DNA of 64,000 nucleotides from G965220305 sp965220305 (GCA_965220305.1 OZ244817.1:2294001-2358000), one strand, 5' to 3'; counted from the first letter of the stretch, positions 27,484-38,452 are shown. The notes: generated from the sequence alone by a model not told the origin. Translations and numbers: made by a program.

Positions 27484-29886
27484 ATGTCTACACTTGCCAT
27501 CCCCACAGTCATCCGGCGACAAGTCGGCAATGAAGAGTTAATCGTTGAGACCGGCAAACTGGCCTTCCAGGCCCACGGCACCGTCACCATCCGCTACGGT
27601 GAAACCATCATCCTGGCCACTGCCGTTATGTCGGACAAGCCCCGGGCGGATATCGACTTTCTGCCCCTTACCGTGGAGTACGAAGAGCGTCTCTACTCGG
27701 CAGGCAAAATTCCCGGCAGCTTCTTCCGCCGCGAGGGTCGCCCCGGCCAGGAAGCCATCCTCTCCGCCCGCCTCACCGACCGCTCCATCCGGCCCCTGTT
27801 TCCCAAGGGCCTGCACAACGAAATTCAGGTAATCCTGACCGTCCTGTCGGCGGACCAGGAAAACCCTCCGGATATCCTGGGCATGGTCGGCGCATCCGCT
27901 GCCCTGTCCCTGTCCCAAATACCCTTCGAGGGACCCATCGGCGCCTGCCGGGTCGGCTACATCAATGGCGAGTACATCATCAACCCCACCTTCCAGCAGA
28001 TTGCCCAGAGCGACCTGAACATGATCGTTTCCAGCTCCCGGGACGCCATCATAATGGTGGAAGCCGGTTCCCAGGAAGTATCGGAGCAGGTCATCCTGGA
28101 GGGTATCCGTCGGGCCCAGGAGTCCAACCTGGTCACCATCGGCCTGATTGATGAGCTGACCAGCCAGGTGGGCAAGCCCAAGCAGGAAGTGATGGTGGAC
28201 GCCGAGGAGTCCGAGCGTCTGGAGAACCAGATTCAGGCCACCCTGAACGGCCGTCTCACCACCGTTCTGGCCCGCAACGACTTCAAAGCCGAGCGCGTTG
28301 AGGCCCTGGACCAACTGGAATACGAAATTGCCGCACAGTTGGCCGACCAATACTCGGCCCAGGACATTGCCGCCGGGTTCAAGAACGTCCTGAAGGGCGA
28401 GGTCCGGCGCCGCATCCTGGAAGAGGGTGTCCGCCCCGACGGTCGCGGCCTGGCAGAGATACGGCCCATCACCTGCGAAGTCGGCACCCTGCCCCGCACC
28501 CACGGCTCGGGACTGTTCACCCGGGGCCAGACCCAGGTCCTGTCCGTGGCCACCCTGGCGTCCCTGAGCATGAAGCAGACCCTGGATACCGTGGGGCCCG
28601 AGGGCACCCGTCAATTCATGCACCACTACAACTTCCCGCCCTACTCCGTCGGCGAAGCCCGCCGGGTCGGGTCCCCCGGACGGCGGGAAATCGGTCACGG
28701 CGCCCTGGCCGAGCGGGCTATACAGTCGTCCCTGCCCAGCGAGGAGGAGTTCCCCTACACCATCCGGGTGGTTTCCGAGGTCCTTAGCTCCAATGGCAGC
28801 ACCTCCATGGGCAGCGTTTGCGGCTCCTCCATGGCGCTGATGGACGCGGGCGTCCCCATGAAGGCGGCGGTGGCCGGCATTGCCATGGGATTGGTAACCA
28901 ACGCCAGCGGTAGCTACGCCGTGCTCAGCGACATTCAGGGCATCGAAGACTTCCTGGGCGACATGGACTTCAAGGTTGCGGGCACCGCCAACGGCATCAA
29001 CGCCCTGCAGATGGACATCAAGCTCACCGGGCTTACCGGGGACATCCTGGGCGAGGCCCTGGAACAGGCCCGGCAGGGCCGGCTGTTCATCCTGGATAAG
29101 ATGAACGAGGCCATATCCCAGCCCCGGGGACAGATGAGCCCCTACGCCCCCAAGATGGTGCGGATACAGATACCCGTGGAGAAGATTGGCGCCGTCATCG
29201 GCCCCGGCGGTCGGGTAATCCGGGCCATAATCGAGGAAACCGGAGCCAGCATAGACGTGGCCGACGATGGTGCGGTGACCATCGGCTCGTCGGAACAGGC
29301 CATGCTGGACCTGGCCCAGAGTCGGATTGACAACCTGACCCGGGAACTGGTGGTGGGAGACATTCTCACCGGCAAGGTAACTCGGCTGACCAACTTCGGC
29401 GCTTTCATTGAACTGCTGCCGGGCCGGGAAGGCCTGCTGCGCAACGAAGACCTGGGTGAGATGGAAGGCGAATTGGACATCGACGACGAGCTTACCGTAA
29501 TGGTCCAGGAGATTGATAACCTGGGTCGGTTGAACCTCTCCCGCCGCGCCCTATTCGGCGACAACGGCGGCGGGGCTCCCAGCCCCAGCCCCCGTCCGCA
29601 AGCTCCGCGCCAGCCCTCCTTTGATCGGGGTGGCGGCGGACGTTCCGGTCCCGGCGGCCCCCCTCGCGGCGGCGGCATGGGCGGTGGTCGTGGTGGCCCC
29701 GGCGGCCCGAGGCCCGGTGGTGGCGGCGGACGTTCCGGTCCCGGTGGTGGTCGTGGCGGCCCCGGTGGCCCGAGGCCCGGTGGCGGCGGCGGACGTTCCG
29801 GTCCCGGCGGCCCCCCTCGCAGTGGCGGTGGTGGTGGTATGGCGGACCGGCGTTTCCTGGGCGGCAGCGGTGGACGAGGCCGCTAA
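27484..29886 (+). CDS. pnp: polyribonucleotide nucleotidyltransferase (PNPase) with RGG-rich tail
   Basis: 800 residues; typical PNPases are about 700. Two RNase PH domains (FRREGRPGQEAILSARLTDR and NFPPYSVGEARRVGSPGRRE), a KH domain (IGAVIGPGGRVIRAI near residue 570) and an S1 domain (GDILTGKVTRLTNFGAFIEL) appear in the usual order. It degrades RNA 3' to 5' with phosphate and can add tails. The last about 100 residues are a low-complexity Gly/Arg/Pro/Ser tail with GGRGGPGGPRPGGGGGRSGP repeats, resembling eukaryotic RGG boxes. This tail is not part of the standard enzyme and may bind RNA or partners. Confidence 0.96.
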   Translation: MSTLAIPTVIRRQVGNEELIVETGKLAFQAHGTVTIRYGETIILATAVMSDKPRADIDFLPLTVEYEERLYSAGKIPGSFFRREGRPGQEAILSARLTDRSIRPLFPKGLHNEIQVILTVLSADQENPPDILGMVGASAALSLSQIPFEGPIGACRVGYINGEYIINPTFQQIAQSDLNMIVSSSRDAIIMVEAGSQEVSEQVILEGIRRAQESNLVTIGLIDELTSQVGKPKQEVMVDAEESERLENQIQATLNGRLTTVLARNDFKAERVEALDQLEYEIAAQLADQYSAQDIAAGFKNVLKGEVRRRILEEGVRPDGRGLAEIRPITCEVGTLPRTHGSGLFTRGQTQVLSVATLASLSMKQTLDTVGPEGTRQFMHHYNFPPYSVGEARRVGSPGRREIGHGALAERAIQSSLPSEEEFPYTIRVVSEVLSSNGSTSMGSVCGSSMALMDAGVPMKAAVAGIAMGLVTNASGSYAVLSDIQGIEDFLGDMDFKVAGTANGINALQMDIKLTGLTGDILGEALEQARQGRLFILDKMNEAISQPRGQMSPYAPKMVRIQIPVEKIGAVIGPGGRVIRAIIEETGASIDVADDGAVTIGSSEQAMLDLAQSRIDNLTRELVVGDILTGKVTRLTNFGAFIELLPGREGLLRNEDLGEMEGELDIDDELTVMVQEIDNLGRLNLSRRALFGDNGGGAPSPSPRPQAPRQPSFDRGGGGRSGPGGPPRGGGMGGGRGGPGGPRPGGGGGRSGPGGGRGGPGGPRPGGGGGRSGPGGPPRSGGGGGMADRRFLGGSGGRGR

Positions 29887-29902
29887 CCCAGCAGGGTCAA
29901 AC

Positions 29903-29930
29903 CCCAGGGCCAGAGGGCCCTGGGCAAAAT
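29903..29930 (+). terminator. terminator after pnp
   Basis: CCCAGGGCC and GGCCCTGGG form a 9-bp stem around AGAG, followed by CAAAAT, 17 bp after the pnp stop. A second dyad (GGGGCGGGTC with GACCTGCCCC) follows at about 29940-29963. Confidence 0.6.
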
Positions 29931-29963
29931 AGCCGACACGGGGCGGGTCTTTGACCTGCCCCT

Positions 29964-30433
29964 ACTCTTATATACGGCCCAGGGTGGCTGCGGCCAGCCC
30001 GTCATTCCACCCTGCGCGGGAACGACGAGGGGAGACCCTATCAGGGCAAAGGCGTTCTCACCGCGAAATCCCCGTCATTCCCGCGAAAGCGGGAACCCAG
30101 GGGCGGAGTGGTAGGCTGGCATGGTCCTTAGATTCTTCGCCTCCGGCTCAGAATGACAGTGGCGCCGATGGGGGGAGCGGTTCGACAGGTCCACCAAGAG
30201 CGGCAACACTCCCTCCCCGCCATCCCTGGGTTCCGGCCTTCGCCGGAGTGACAAAGGGGATACCCTGCTAGGGCAAAGGCGTTCTCACCGCGAAACCCCC
30301 GTCACTTTCGCGGGAATGACGGGTACTTGACAGTGCAAATGAGATTGCTCTCACCTTCCCTTGGTTTCCCTGGCCGGGGCCGCGTGGTATATTTATGCCA
30401 ACTTGCCGCCTTACGGGTACTGTGGGGGTGATT
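29964..30433. repeat. intergenic cluster of dispersed palindromic repeats
   Basis: No gene was recognised. Related palindromes occur near 30070-30100 (CATTCCCGCGAAAGCGGG), 30235-30250 (CCGGCCTTCGCCGG) and 30297-30325 (CACTTTCGCGGGAATGACGG). The segment CAAAGGCGTTCTCACCGCGA occurs twice (near 30046 and 30273), flanking them. Confidence 0.6.
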
Positions 30434-31222
30434 ATGGCGCCAATCAGTGTGGTAGTAAACGGCGCAACCGGAAAAATGGGCACGGAGACCATCGCTGCCC
30501 TTTGTCGGGAGGACGATCTGGCCCTGGTGGGGGCTACCTGTCGCCAGGAGAGGGCTGCCACCCTGGCGCTGCCCGGAGGGGGCGAGGTGCCCCTGTCCAC
30601 CAACCTGGGGGACATCCTGGACCAGACCCATCCCGAGGTGCTGGTGGACTTCACCAACGCCGCCGCCTGCATGGAAGCGGTTCCGGTGGCGGCGGCCCAC
30701 TCCACCAACCTGGTGCTGGGGGCCAGCGGCCTTACCGAAGACCATCTCCAGCAGCTCGACGCCCTGGCCAATGACCAGGGCATCGGCATAATAGTCGCGC
30801 CCAACTTCGCCCTGGGGGCGGTAATCCTGAAGCGGCTGGTAGAGCAGGCCGCCGCCTACTTTGACTACGTGGATATTGTTGAATCTCACCACGAGGCCAA
30901 GATCGACGCCCCTTCCGGGTTTGCCGTGGCCCTGGCCCGCAGCATCGGCGACCAGAAGCAGTTCCAGCGCAATGTAACGGAAAAGGAGAACCTGCCCAAC
31001 ACCCGGGGCGGCGAGTACAACGGGGTGACGCTGCACAGCATCCGTATGCCCGGACGCAGCGCCCACCACGAAGTCATCATGGGGGCCGCCGGTCAGACCA
31101 TATCCCTGCGCCACGACACCCTGGGTCGGGACTGCTACATGCCCGGAGTGCTGCGCTGCATCCGCGAAGTTGTGAAGCAGCCGGGCCTCGTGGTAGGCTT
31201 GGAAAACATCCTTGGGCTGTAG
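30434..31222 (+). CDS. dapB: 4-hydroxy-tetrahydrodipicolinate reductase
   Basis: 262 residues from the ATG at 30434, chosen because the NAD(P)-binding GATGKMG then falls near residue 10 as usual. The active-site motif VDIVESHHEAKIDAPSGFAV, with SHH and K, and the substrate-loop GEYNGVTLHSIRMPGRSAHH are intact. It reduces the DapA product in the DAP/lysine pathway. It stands alone here; asd is 300 bp downstream and dapA 3.4 kb away, with an IS630 in between. Confidence 0.95.
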   Translation: MAPISVVVNGATGKMGTETIAALCREDDLALVGATCRQERAATLALPGGGEVPLSTNLGDILDQTHPEVLVDFTNAAACMEAVPVAAAHSTNLVLGASGLTEDHLQQLDALANDQGIGIIVAPNFALGAVILKRLVEQAAAYFDYVDIVESHHEAKIDAPSGFAVALARSIGDQKQFQRNVTEKENLPNTRGGEYNGVTLHSIRMPGRSAHHEVIMGAAGQTISLRHDTLGRDCYMPGVLRCIREVVKQPGLVVGLENILGL

Positions 31223-31254
31223 GCCAACGGCCCGGTCCTACGACTGGGGAGCAT

Positions 31255-31440
31255 TCAAAACACCCCCTTCCCAACCTAAGCCCCTCAAGGGGGAAGGGGG
31301 TTAGACCCCGCCCCTTCAGCCCCGGGCAATCCGTCATTCCGGCCCCGCCGGAATCCAGGGGTTTGGCGGGAAGGGGGCTATTCCTTGCCCCTTCGTCCTA
31401 CCTACCCGTCATTCCGGCGGAGGCCGGAATCCAGGGGTAG
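31255..31440. repeat. palindromic repeats between dapB and asd
   Basis: CCCCCTTCCC pairs with GGGAAGGGGG (about 31261-31300). Two GTCATTCCGG...CCGGAATCCAGGGG elements lie at about 31330-31362 and 31406-31440. No coding feature was seen in this 300-bp gap. Confidence 0.6.
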
Positions 31441-31523
31441 GTGGGAAAGGGGCCAGTCACTGCCCCCTTGAGGGGGAGAGTTAGAGAGAGGGTTATCCCC
31501 CCATATATGAAAGGAGACTAGCT

Positions 31524-32581
31524 TTGCAAGACCTGACCATTGCTGTTGTAGGCGCCACCGGCGCAGTGGGGACCGAATTCCTCCGCATCATGGAGGAGAG
31601 GCACCCGGACGCCCACGGGCTGAAGTTGCTGGCATCCCATCGCTCCGCCGGCAAGCGCATCAGCGTCAATGGCCGGGACCTGGCGGTCGAGGAGACCACC
31701 GAGGAATCCTTCAAAGGGGTGGACATCGCCTTCATCTCGGTGAGCACCGAAATCAGCCGTTGGCTGGGGCCGGTGGCCGTCGCCGCTGGGGCGGTGGTCA
31801 TCGACGATAGCTCCGCCTTCCGAATGCAAGCCGAGGTGCCCCTGGTGGTGCCCGAGGTCAACGGCGAGGACGTGGAGTGGCACCAGGGCATCATATCCAT
31901 CCCCAACTGCTCCACCACTCCCCTGGTCATGGTGGCCCAACCCCTGCGGCAGGTGAGTCCCATCCGTCGCATCATCGCCGATACCTACCAGTCGGTTTCC
32001 GGCGCCGGGGGCGGCGCGATGGACGAGTTGCGCCAGCAGAGCCGCACCCTGTTGGAAGGGGGCCAGGTGGTGCCCCAGAACCAGCCCCAGCAGATTGGCT
32101 TCAACGTCATCCCCCACATCGACAGCTTTCTGGACAGCGGCTACACCCGGGAAGAGCAGAAGATGGTGGACGAGAGCCGGAAGATTATGCACGCGCCGGA
32201 GATGGCCGTCTCCGCCACCTGCGTGCGGGTGCCGGTGTACGTGTCCCACAGCGCCGCCGTCCACCTGGAGTTTGAACAGCCCGTGTCGCCCGACGAGGCC
32301 CGGGAAATCCTGGCCCAGTCCCCCGGGGTAACGGTGTTGGACGCTCCCGGAGAGGCGGTCTATCCCATGCCCCGGGACGTGGCGGGCCACGACGATGTTT
32401 TTGTGGGGCGCATCCGGCAGGACGCCTCCCACCCCAACGGACTGGCCCTGTGGGTGGTATCGGACAACCTGCGGAAGGGGGCGGCCCTCAACTCCATTCA
32501 GATAGCCGAGGAGTTGGTGGCCCGGGGTTGCCTGAAACCCCAGTCGGGGCGGGACCGCAGCGCCGCTTCTTCGGGCTCCCT

Positions 32582-32585
<4 letters not shown>
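31524..32585 (+). CDS. asd: aspartate-semialdehyde dehydrogenase
   Basis: 353 residues with a TTG start preceded by AAAGGAGA. The NADP motif is AVVGATGAVGTEFL and the catalytic Cys lies in SIPNCSTTPLVMVAQPL. SVSGAGGGAMDEL and FNVIPHIDSFLDSGYTREEQ are also conserved, with the KM and RVPVYVSHS region for the active-site His. It makes aspartate semialdehyde, the branch point to lysine/DAP (dapA, dapB) and threonine (thrC at 53209). Its TAG stop codon contains the TA target of an IS630 insertion and is regenerated by it. Confidence 0.95.
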
Positions 32586-33819
<1,234 letters not shown>

Positions 33820-34056
33820 TAGCCTGCCGGGCTGGGAGCAGGCTTCAACAGCCATCCCAGCCTTTCCCCGTCGCGGGGGCCTTGCCCCAAAAGTCGGTCT
33901 GCTTCGCGGTCAAGCGCCCAACCTTCCCGTATTGAACCATATATATACCTAAAGTAAACTAACGTATATTGTATGGTGCAGTATGTGATGTCATCAATCT
34001 TTGTCAGGCCCTAAACGTTCTATGGAAATGGAACTCGGTAGAGTTCAAGTAATGGC

Positions 34057-34431
34057 GTGAACCTGCCCAACAACGTTGACAAAACCTCACTAATTGTATC
34101 CGGCATCGCATTTATTTTTGGGTTTTTGGCCTTGTCGGTCCTGACTATATACATACAATGCGACTGGAATTGGAAGTGCTTCATACCTACCATCGGGTCA
34201 ATATCCAATGGAGCTATAGGAATTGGTTTATTCTCGGGATTCATGTCGGAAGGAGTGAAGTATATGGTTCTCGCACAAATGAAAATACGACAGCTTAAAG
34301 AGGAAGGACGCAAGGAAGGACAAGAGGAATTGCAGGAGCTATGGGAATCCTGGAATAAGCGACGAGAAGAGGCATTGGCTAATAATCAGCCTTTTGATGA
34401 ACCACCACCTTCCCTTCCCCAAAAAACCTGA
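34057..34431 (+). CDS. small membrane protein with charged WNKRR...EPPP tail, 124 aa
   Basis: The start is GTG. Two hydrophobic helices (residues about 11-32, SLIVSGIAFIFGFLALSVLT, and 48-66, SISNGAIGIGLFSGFM) are followed by a charged helix (IRQLKEEGRKEGQEELQELW) and a tail ESWNKRREEALANNQPFDEP. The tail matches the broken gene at 16424-16752, so this is a small multi-copy family. AT-rich codon use contrasts with the core genes. Function is unknown. Confidence 0.55.
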   Translation: MNLPNNVDKTSLIVSGIAFIFGFLALSVLTIYIQCDWNWKCFIPTIGSISNGAIGIGLFSGFMSEGVKYMVLAQMKIRQLKEEGRKEGQEELQELWESWNKRREEALANNQPFDEPPPSLPQKT

Positions 34432-34512
34432 GCTTTGCCACAAGACCATCGGGTCACACCAGGCGAATACGGGACGCCCACCGCCGGAAATTCCACCCGT
34501 TAGGCTGCCCGT

Positions 34513-34541
34513 CTGGACGCACCGGCGGGTACGTGTATAAT
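34513..34541 (+). promoter_or_regulatory. candidate dapA promoter
   Basis: TATAAT at 34536-34541 lies 17 bp after a weak CTGGAC -35-like hexamer, 37 bp before the dapA start. Confidence 0.4.
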
Positions 34542-34578
34542 ACGAGAAATGCCGTGAACTAATATAAGGAGGGTTGGC

Positions 34579-35475
34579 ATGACGGAGATAGGCCGGCTAA
34601 TTACAGCTATGGTTACGCCCTTTGACCAGCAGGGGCACGTGGACTATGAGCAAGCCAAGCGCCTGGCCAACGCTTTGGTTGACTCGGGCAGCGATGGGCT
34701 GGTGGTGTCCGGCACTACTGGCGAGTCCCCCACCCTCACCACCGAGGAGAAGCTGCGGCTCTTCTCCGAGGTCAAGAGCGCCGTCGGCAACCGGGCCGCC
34801 GTGATCGCCGGTACCGGTAACTACAACACCGCCGAAAGCGTCGAGCTAAGCCAGGAGGCGGAGAAGGAAGGGGTGGACGGCCTGCTGCTGGTGGTCCCCT
34901 ACTACAACAAGCCTCCCCAGGAGGGCCTCTACCGCCACTTCAAGAAGGTCGCCGAGAGCGTTCACCTACCCTGCATTGTCTACAACGTCACCAGTCGCAC
35001 CAGCTTGAACATGACCCACGACACCACCATTCGGTTGAGCCAGGTGGACAACATTGTGGGAGTTAAGGAAGCGGGCAGCGACATGGACCAGATTGCCCGT
35101 ATCCTCCACGGGGCCAAGGACGGCTTCAAGGTCTGGAGCGGCAACGACAACGAGACCTTTTACATCATGGGCATGGGCGGCTACGGCGTGGTCAGCGTGG
35201 CTTCCCACCTGGTGGGCAACCAGATTAAGCAGATGATGGGCCTGCTGTTGGAGGGCGACGTGGAGCGGGCGGCGGCGGAGCACCTGCGGCTATTGCCCCT
35301 GTTCAAGGTGCTGTTCGTCGTTTCCAACCCCATCCCGGTGAAGCACTCGCTGAACAGCCTGGGCTTCGACGTAGGCGACCCCCGGTTGCCCCTGATTCCC
35401 GCCGATGAAGCCTCGGCAACCCAGATTAACGGGGTGCTGTCCCAGTACCACATGGACATTGCCGTGCCGGTGTAG
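34579..35475 (+). CDS. dapA: 4-hydroxy-tetrahydrodipicolinate synthase
   Basis: 298 residues, preceded by AAGGAGGG. The family motifs are GRLITAMVTPFDQQGHVDYE, DGLVVSGTTGESPTLTTEEK (substrate-binding TT) and CIVYNVTSRTSLNM (catalytic Tyr). The Schiff-base Lys is in VGVKEAGSDM. It condenses pyruvate with aspartate semialdehyde, the first committed step to DAP and lysine. It is monocistronic here. Confidence 0.96.
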   Translation: MTEIGRLITAMVTPFDQQGHVDYEQAKRLANALVDSGSDGLVVSGTTGESPTLTTEEKLRLFSEVKSAVGNRAAVIAGTGNYNTAESVELSQEAEKEGVDGLLLVVPYYNKPPQEGLYRHFKKVAESVHLPCIVYNVTSRTSLNMTHDTTIRLSQVDNIVGVKEAGSDMDQIARILHGAKDGFKVWSGNDNETFYIMGMGGYGVVSVASHLVGNQIKQMMGLLLEGDVERAAAEHLRLLPLFKVLFVVSNPIPVKHSLNSLGFDVGDPRLPLIPADEASATQINGVLSQYHMDIAVPV

Positions 35476-35776
35476 CCGGGGCAGCAATCCCAAAGTCCCC
35501 TTCAACCCCGGTTGGCATAGATATGGTCAAACATGCTCCCCAGTACCTCGGGCATAACGAGGGCTGGGGGGTATTCTTTATTGGTGAAGCGCCGGTCCAC
35601 CCCCTCCCACCCGGATTCCGGCCTCCGCCGGAATGACAGTATCTTTCGGGGGAGAGGAGTTGTCCCTTCCGTCTCAAGGGGGAAGGTTGGGCTGGGGGTG
35701 TGGTCCGCAAGCCCACCACCCCGCTTTCGCGGAGTGCAGGCCGTGAGCGGGATATGGGGAAATTCGGGGAGGGGGC
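35476..35776. repeat. intergenic palindromes after dapA
   Basis: GGATTCCGGCCTCCGCCGGA at about 35613 and CACCCCGCTTTCGCGGAGTG at about 35718 belong to the two dispersed palindrome families of this window. The second is followed by CAGGCCGTGAGCGG. No gene was seen. Confidence 0.55.
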
Positions 35777-36463
35777 CTAGTCCACTGGGGAGGTCGCCGC
35801 CTTCCTGTCGCGGGCTTGGGATGGGGCGTAAATTCCTCGGTACTGCTCCGGTAGCTGCATGGCCAGGCGTCCCATAATCATGTCCATAACGCTGGACACC
35901 GCCGCCCTGTTCACCCGGCCTTCCAACACCGGCGGCGTGAAGGGCTGCCCGATGTTCACCTGGAACCGGCACAGGGGGAAGGGCATTCGCCAGTGGGAGA
36001 ACTTCTCGGTCCCGGAAATCCCCACCGGCAGGACGGGGGCCTGGGACCTAATGGCCAGGTAGGCGGCCCCCGACATGGGCTCAATCAGCGCATGGTCTGG
36101 GCTGCGGCGGCCTTCGGGAAAGATGACCACCGCCTGGTCTCGGGACAGCAATTCCAGGGCTTCCCGCATGGCCCCCACGCCGGCCCCCACGCCGGCGCTG
36201 GAACGCTTAACGGGATATACCTGGAAGCCACGCATCATAGCCGCGCCCAAGGGATTGTTGAACAGTTCTTCCTTGCCCAGAAAGCTGAGGGAACGAGGTA
36301 TGCTGGGCACCAACACCGGCGGGTCGTTGAAGGACAGGTGATTAGCCACCACGATCAGGGGGCCGTATGGAGGCACTCCCTCGCGTCCGGTTACTTCCAG
36401 CCGTCCGAAGGTGTTGAAGCAGACTCGGGCCAACATTCGTCCTGCGCCGTACAGACAGCTCAT
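35777..36463 (-). CDS. plsC: 1-acyl-sn-glycerol-3-phosphate acyltransferase
   Basis: 228 residues. The acyltransferase block I is VVANHLSFNDPPVL (N-H-x-x-x-x-D) and block III is VVIFPEGRRSPDHAL. ISGTEKF and a hydrophobic N-terminus are as expected for a membrane-associated PlsC, which makes phosphatidic acid from lysophosphatidate. Its start overlaps the cmk stop by 4 bp, so cmk-plsC are translationally coupled, a pairing often seen in Chloroflexota and Firmicutes. Confidence 0.92.
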   Translation of the reverse strand: MSCLYGAGRMLARVCFNTFGRLEVTGREGVPPYGPLIVVANHLSFNDPPVLVPSIPRSLSFLGKEELFNNPLGAAMMRGFQVYPVKRSSAGVGAGVGAMREALELLSRDQAVVIFPEGRRSPDHALIEPMSGAAYLAIRSQAPVLPVGISGTEKFSHWRMPFPLCRFQVNIGQPFTPPVLEGRVNRAAVSSVMDMIMGRLAMQLPEQYRGIYAPSQARDRKAATSPVD

Positions 36464-37161
36464 GGCCCCGACCCCTCGAACTGCTGGTATATCTGTTCCA
36501 AGACCTGGTCGACGACCTGGTCGACGCTCATGTCGCCGGTATCCACTATCAGGGAGTCTGCGGCGGCGGTCAGGGGAGAGTCGTCCCGGTAGGAGTCGAT
36601 TTCATCGCGGGCCCGGGTCTCTTGCAGCACCTGGGACAGCGCCACCTGGTGGCCCTTACCCTGCAATTCGCGCCAGCGGCGTTGGGCGCGGGCCTCCACC
36701 GGGGCGCACATGAACAGCTTCAGGTCGGCGTCGGGCAGCACCACCGTGCCGATGTCCCGGCCCACCATTACCATGCTGCCCGAGGCGGCCAACTGCCGCT
36801 GTTGCTCCACCAGGGCCCGGCGCACTTCCGACACCTTGGCCACCAGGGACACGTTGCGGTCCACCTCCGGGGAGCGTAGCTCCGGGCCCACTTGCTGGTC
36901 TCCCACCAACACCGTGTCGCTGTCTGCCCCGGCCAGACGGATGGGAGTGTTGCGGGCCAGGCTTCCCAGTTGGGACTCGTCTCCCAGGTCAACGGAGTTG
37001 TGCAGCGCCAGCCAGGTTAGGGCCCGGTACATGACGCCCGTGTCCAGGAAGGTGTAATCCAGGCGCTGGGCCAGGGCTCGTCCCACCACCGTCTTACCGG
37101 CGGCCACGGGTCCGTCAATGGCTATTACTTTCCCTCCGTATTTCACGGCGCTGTCAAACAT
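36460..37161 (-). CDS. cmk: cytidylate kinase
   Basis: 233 residues. P-loop KVIAIDGPVAAGKTVVGRAL, then LDTGVMYRALTWLAL and VMVGRDIGTVVLPDADLKLF (the GRDIGT motif of CMP kinases), followed by RAQRRWRELQGKG (lid). It phosphorylates CMP and dCMP. The last residues of cmk overlap the plsC start. Confidence 0.95.
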   Translation of the reverse strand: MFDSAVKYGGKVIAIDGPVAAGKTVVGRALAQRLDYTFLDTGVMYRALTWLALHNSVDLGDESQLGSLARNTPIRLAGADSDTVLVGDQQVGPELRSPEVDRNVSLVAKVSEVRRALVEQQRQLAASGSMVMVGRDIGTVVLPDADLKLFMCAPVEARAQRRWRELQGKGHQVALSQVLQETRARDEIDSYRDDSPLTAAADSLIVDTGDMSVDQVVDQVLEQIYQQFEGSGP

Positions 37162-37342
37162 TCAACGGGCATTATAACATTCGCCAGGCCCACCACAACC
37201 CATAGCCGACAGCTATTTTTCGGACGCCTATCTAGCAGTGCCCCGCCAGCGTCGCCCGGCGATGCTACTCGCCCGCGCGTTTTCTCATTCCTGACACTTT
37301 TGGATTCCGGCCTGCGCCGGAATGACGGCGGGGGTTGAGATT

Positions 37343-37412
37343 CAGGGTCTTTCGATTGTTGCTACTGCGCTCTCCCCGCTCATCACCCCGCCTTCGCGGA
37401 GTGCAGGCTCTG
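37343..37412 (+). repeat. 70-bp inverted repeat, left arm, before cvpA
   Basis: This segment, starting CAGGGTCTTTCGATTGTT and ending GTGCAGGCTCTG, is repeated in inverse orientation at 38372-38441 with 2 differences in 70 bases. It contains the CACCCCGCCTTCGCGGAGTG palindrome. The 375-bp gap before cvpA has no gene. Confidence 0.75.
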
Positions 37413-37536
37413 AGCGGTCTTTTCTGGACAATCGAAAGACCCTGCCCCTGACGCGTTGGGCTGGACAGGCGTTGCTGAGGTGGTACATTGTGATAAAGGC
37501 AATAACGCTGGCGGGCGTCGGCAATGGAGGTAGCAA

Positions 37537-38058
37537 GTGGGCTGGTTGGACATCCTGCTCCTGGTGATTTGGGGGCTGCTGGCGATGTGGGGGTGGAAGC
37601 GCGGCCTCATCGGCTTGGCCATCCCCCTGCTGATGGCCGCGGTTGGGTTGGCGTTGTCCAGCCGACTGGCCGGGCCGGTGGGCAAACTATTCCCTGGCGT
37701 GAGCGACAATGAAACTTTCCAGACCGGCCTGGCTTTCCTGGCCCTTTTCGTGGGTTTCTTCGTTCTCAGCGTTGTAATTGGCTCCTTCCTCAGAAGCTTG
37801 GTGGGATCTGTGCCTTTCGGTGAACGGGTGGACCGGGTAGGGGGGGTGCTGGTGGGGCTCGTTGTGGGGTTCGCGTTGTTGTCCGGGCTGCTGGTGGGGC
37901 TGCAGAAATACCCCATCACCGAGAATAGCGGGGAAGCCATCGCAGGTTCTCCGGTAGCTTCCTTCATGGCCAACAACTTTGACGCAGTGGTCCGGGGCAT
38001 CAAGCTGATACCCGGAGACTGGGACAACAGAGTCAAAGACGCCTTGCCGGGTTCCTAG
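37537..38058 (+). CDS. CvpA-family membrane protein
   Basis: 173 residues with a GTG start. Four hydrophobic segments (residues about 4-22, 28-46, 64-85, 101-121) match the CvpA/colicin V production family: LDILLLVIWGLLAMWGWKRG (residues 4-23) at the start, and FGERVDRVGGVLVGLVVGFA. It is an inner-membrane protein of unclear function, linked in other bacteria to envelope stress or biofilm phenotypes. The protein is bracketed by 70-bp inverted repeats. Confidence 0.8.
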   Translation: MGWLDILLLVIWGLLAMWGWKRGLIGLAIPLLMAAVGLALSSRLAGPVGKLFPGVSDNETFQTGLAFLALFVGFFVLSVVIGSFLRSLVGSVPFGERVDRVGGVLVGLVVGFALLSGLLVGLQKYPITENSGEAIAGSPVASFMANNFDAVVRGIKLIPGDWDNRVKDALPGS

Positions 38059-38371
38059 AGCCAGCCCAAAAGGTTGGGATCCGGGGCGGAATGGCGGCAA
38101 CGGAAAGAGTCCGAGCGCAAATGAGGGTCTTTCCATTGTCCAGGGAAATTCGCTCATAGCCTGCACTCCGCGAAGGCGGGGTGATGAGCCTGTCGAACCA
38201 CGGACCGGCCCTTCCACAAGCTCAAAGTGAGCGGGAGTCCACCTGAAAGGGGTCTTTCAAACGGCCAGCGCAAGTGCCCCACCCCTGGATTCTGGCCTCC
38301 GCCGGAATGACGGTGGGGGTAGCGGGCTGCTTGTTAGGCCGAGGGCGTATTCGCCAGCCCTTCGACAAGCT

Positions 38372-38441
38372 CAGAGCCTGCACTCCGCGAAGGCGGGGTG
38401 GTGAGCGGGGAGAGCGCAGTATCAACAATCGAAAGACCCTG
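38372..38441 (-). repeat. 70-bp inverted repeat, right arm, after cvpA
   Basis: This is the inverse of 37343-37412 with 2 mismatches. A partial third copy of the palindromic core is at about 38126-38185. An IS66 element starts 12 bp to its right. Confidence 0.75.
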
Positions 38442-38452
38442 GGCGCAAAATC

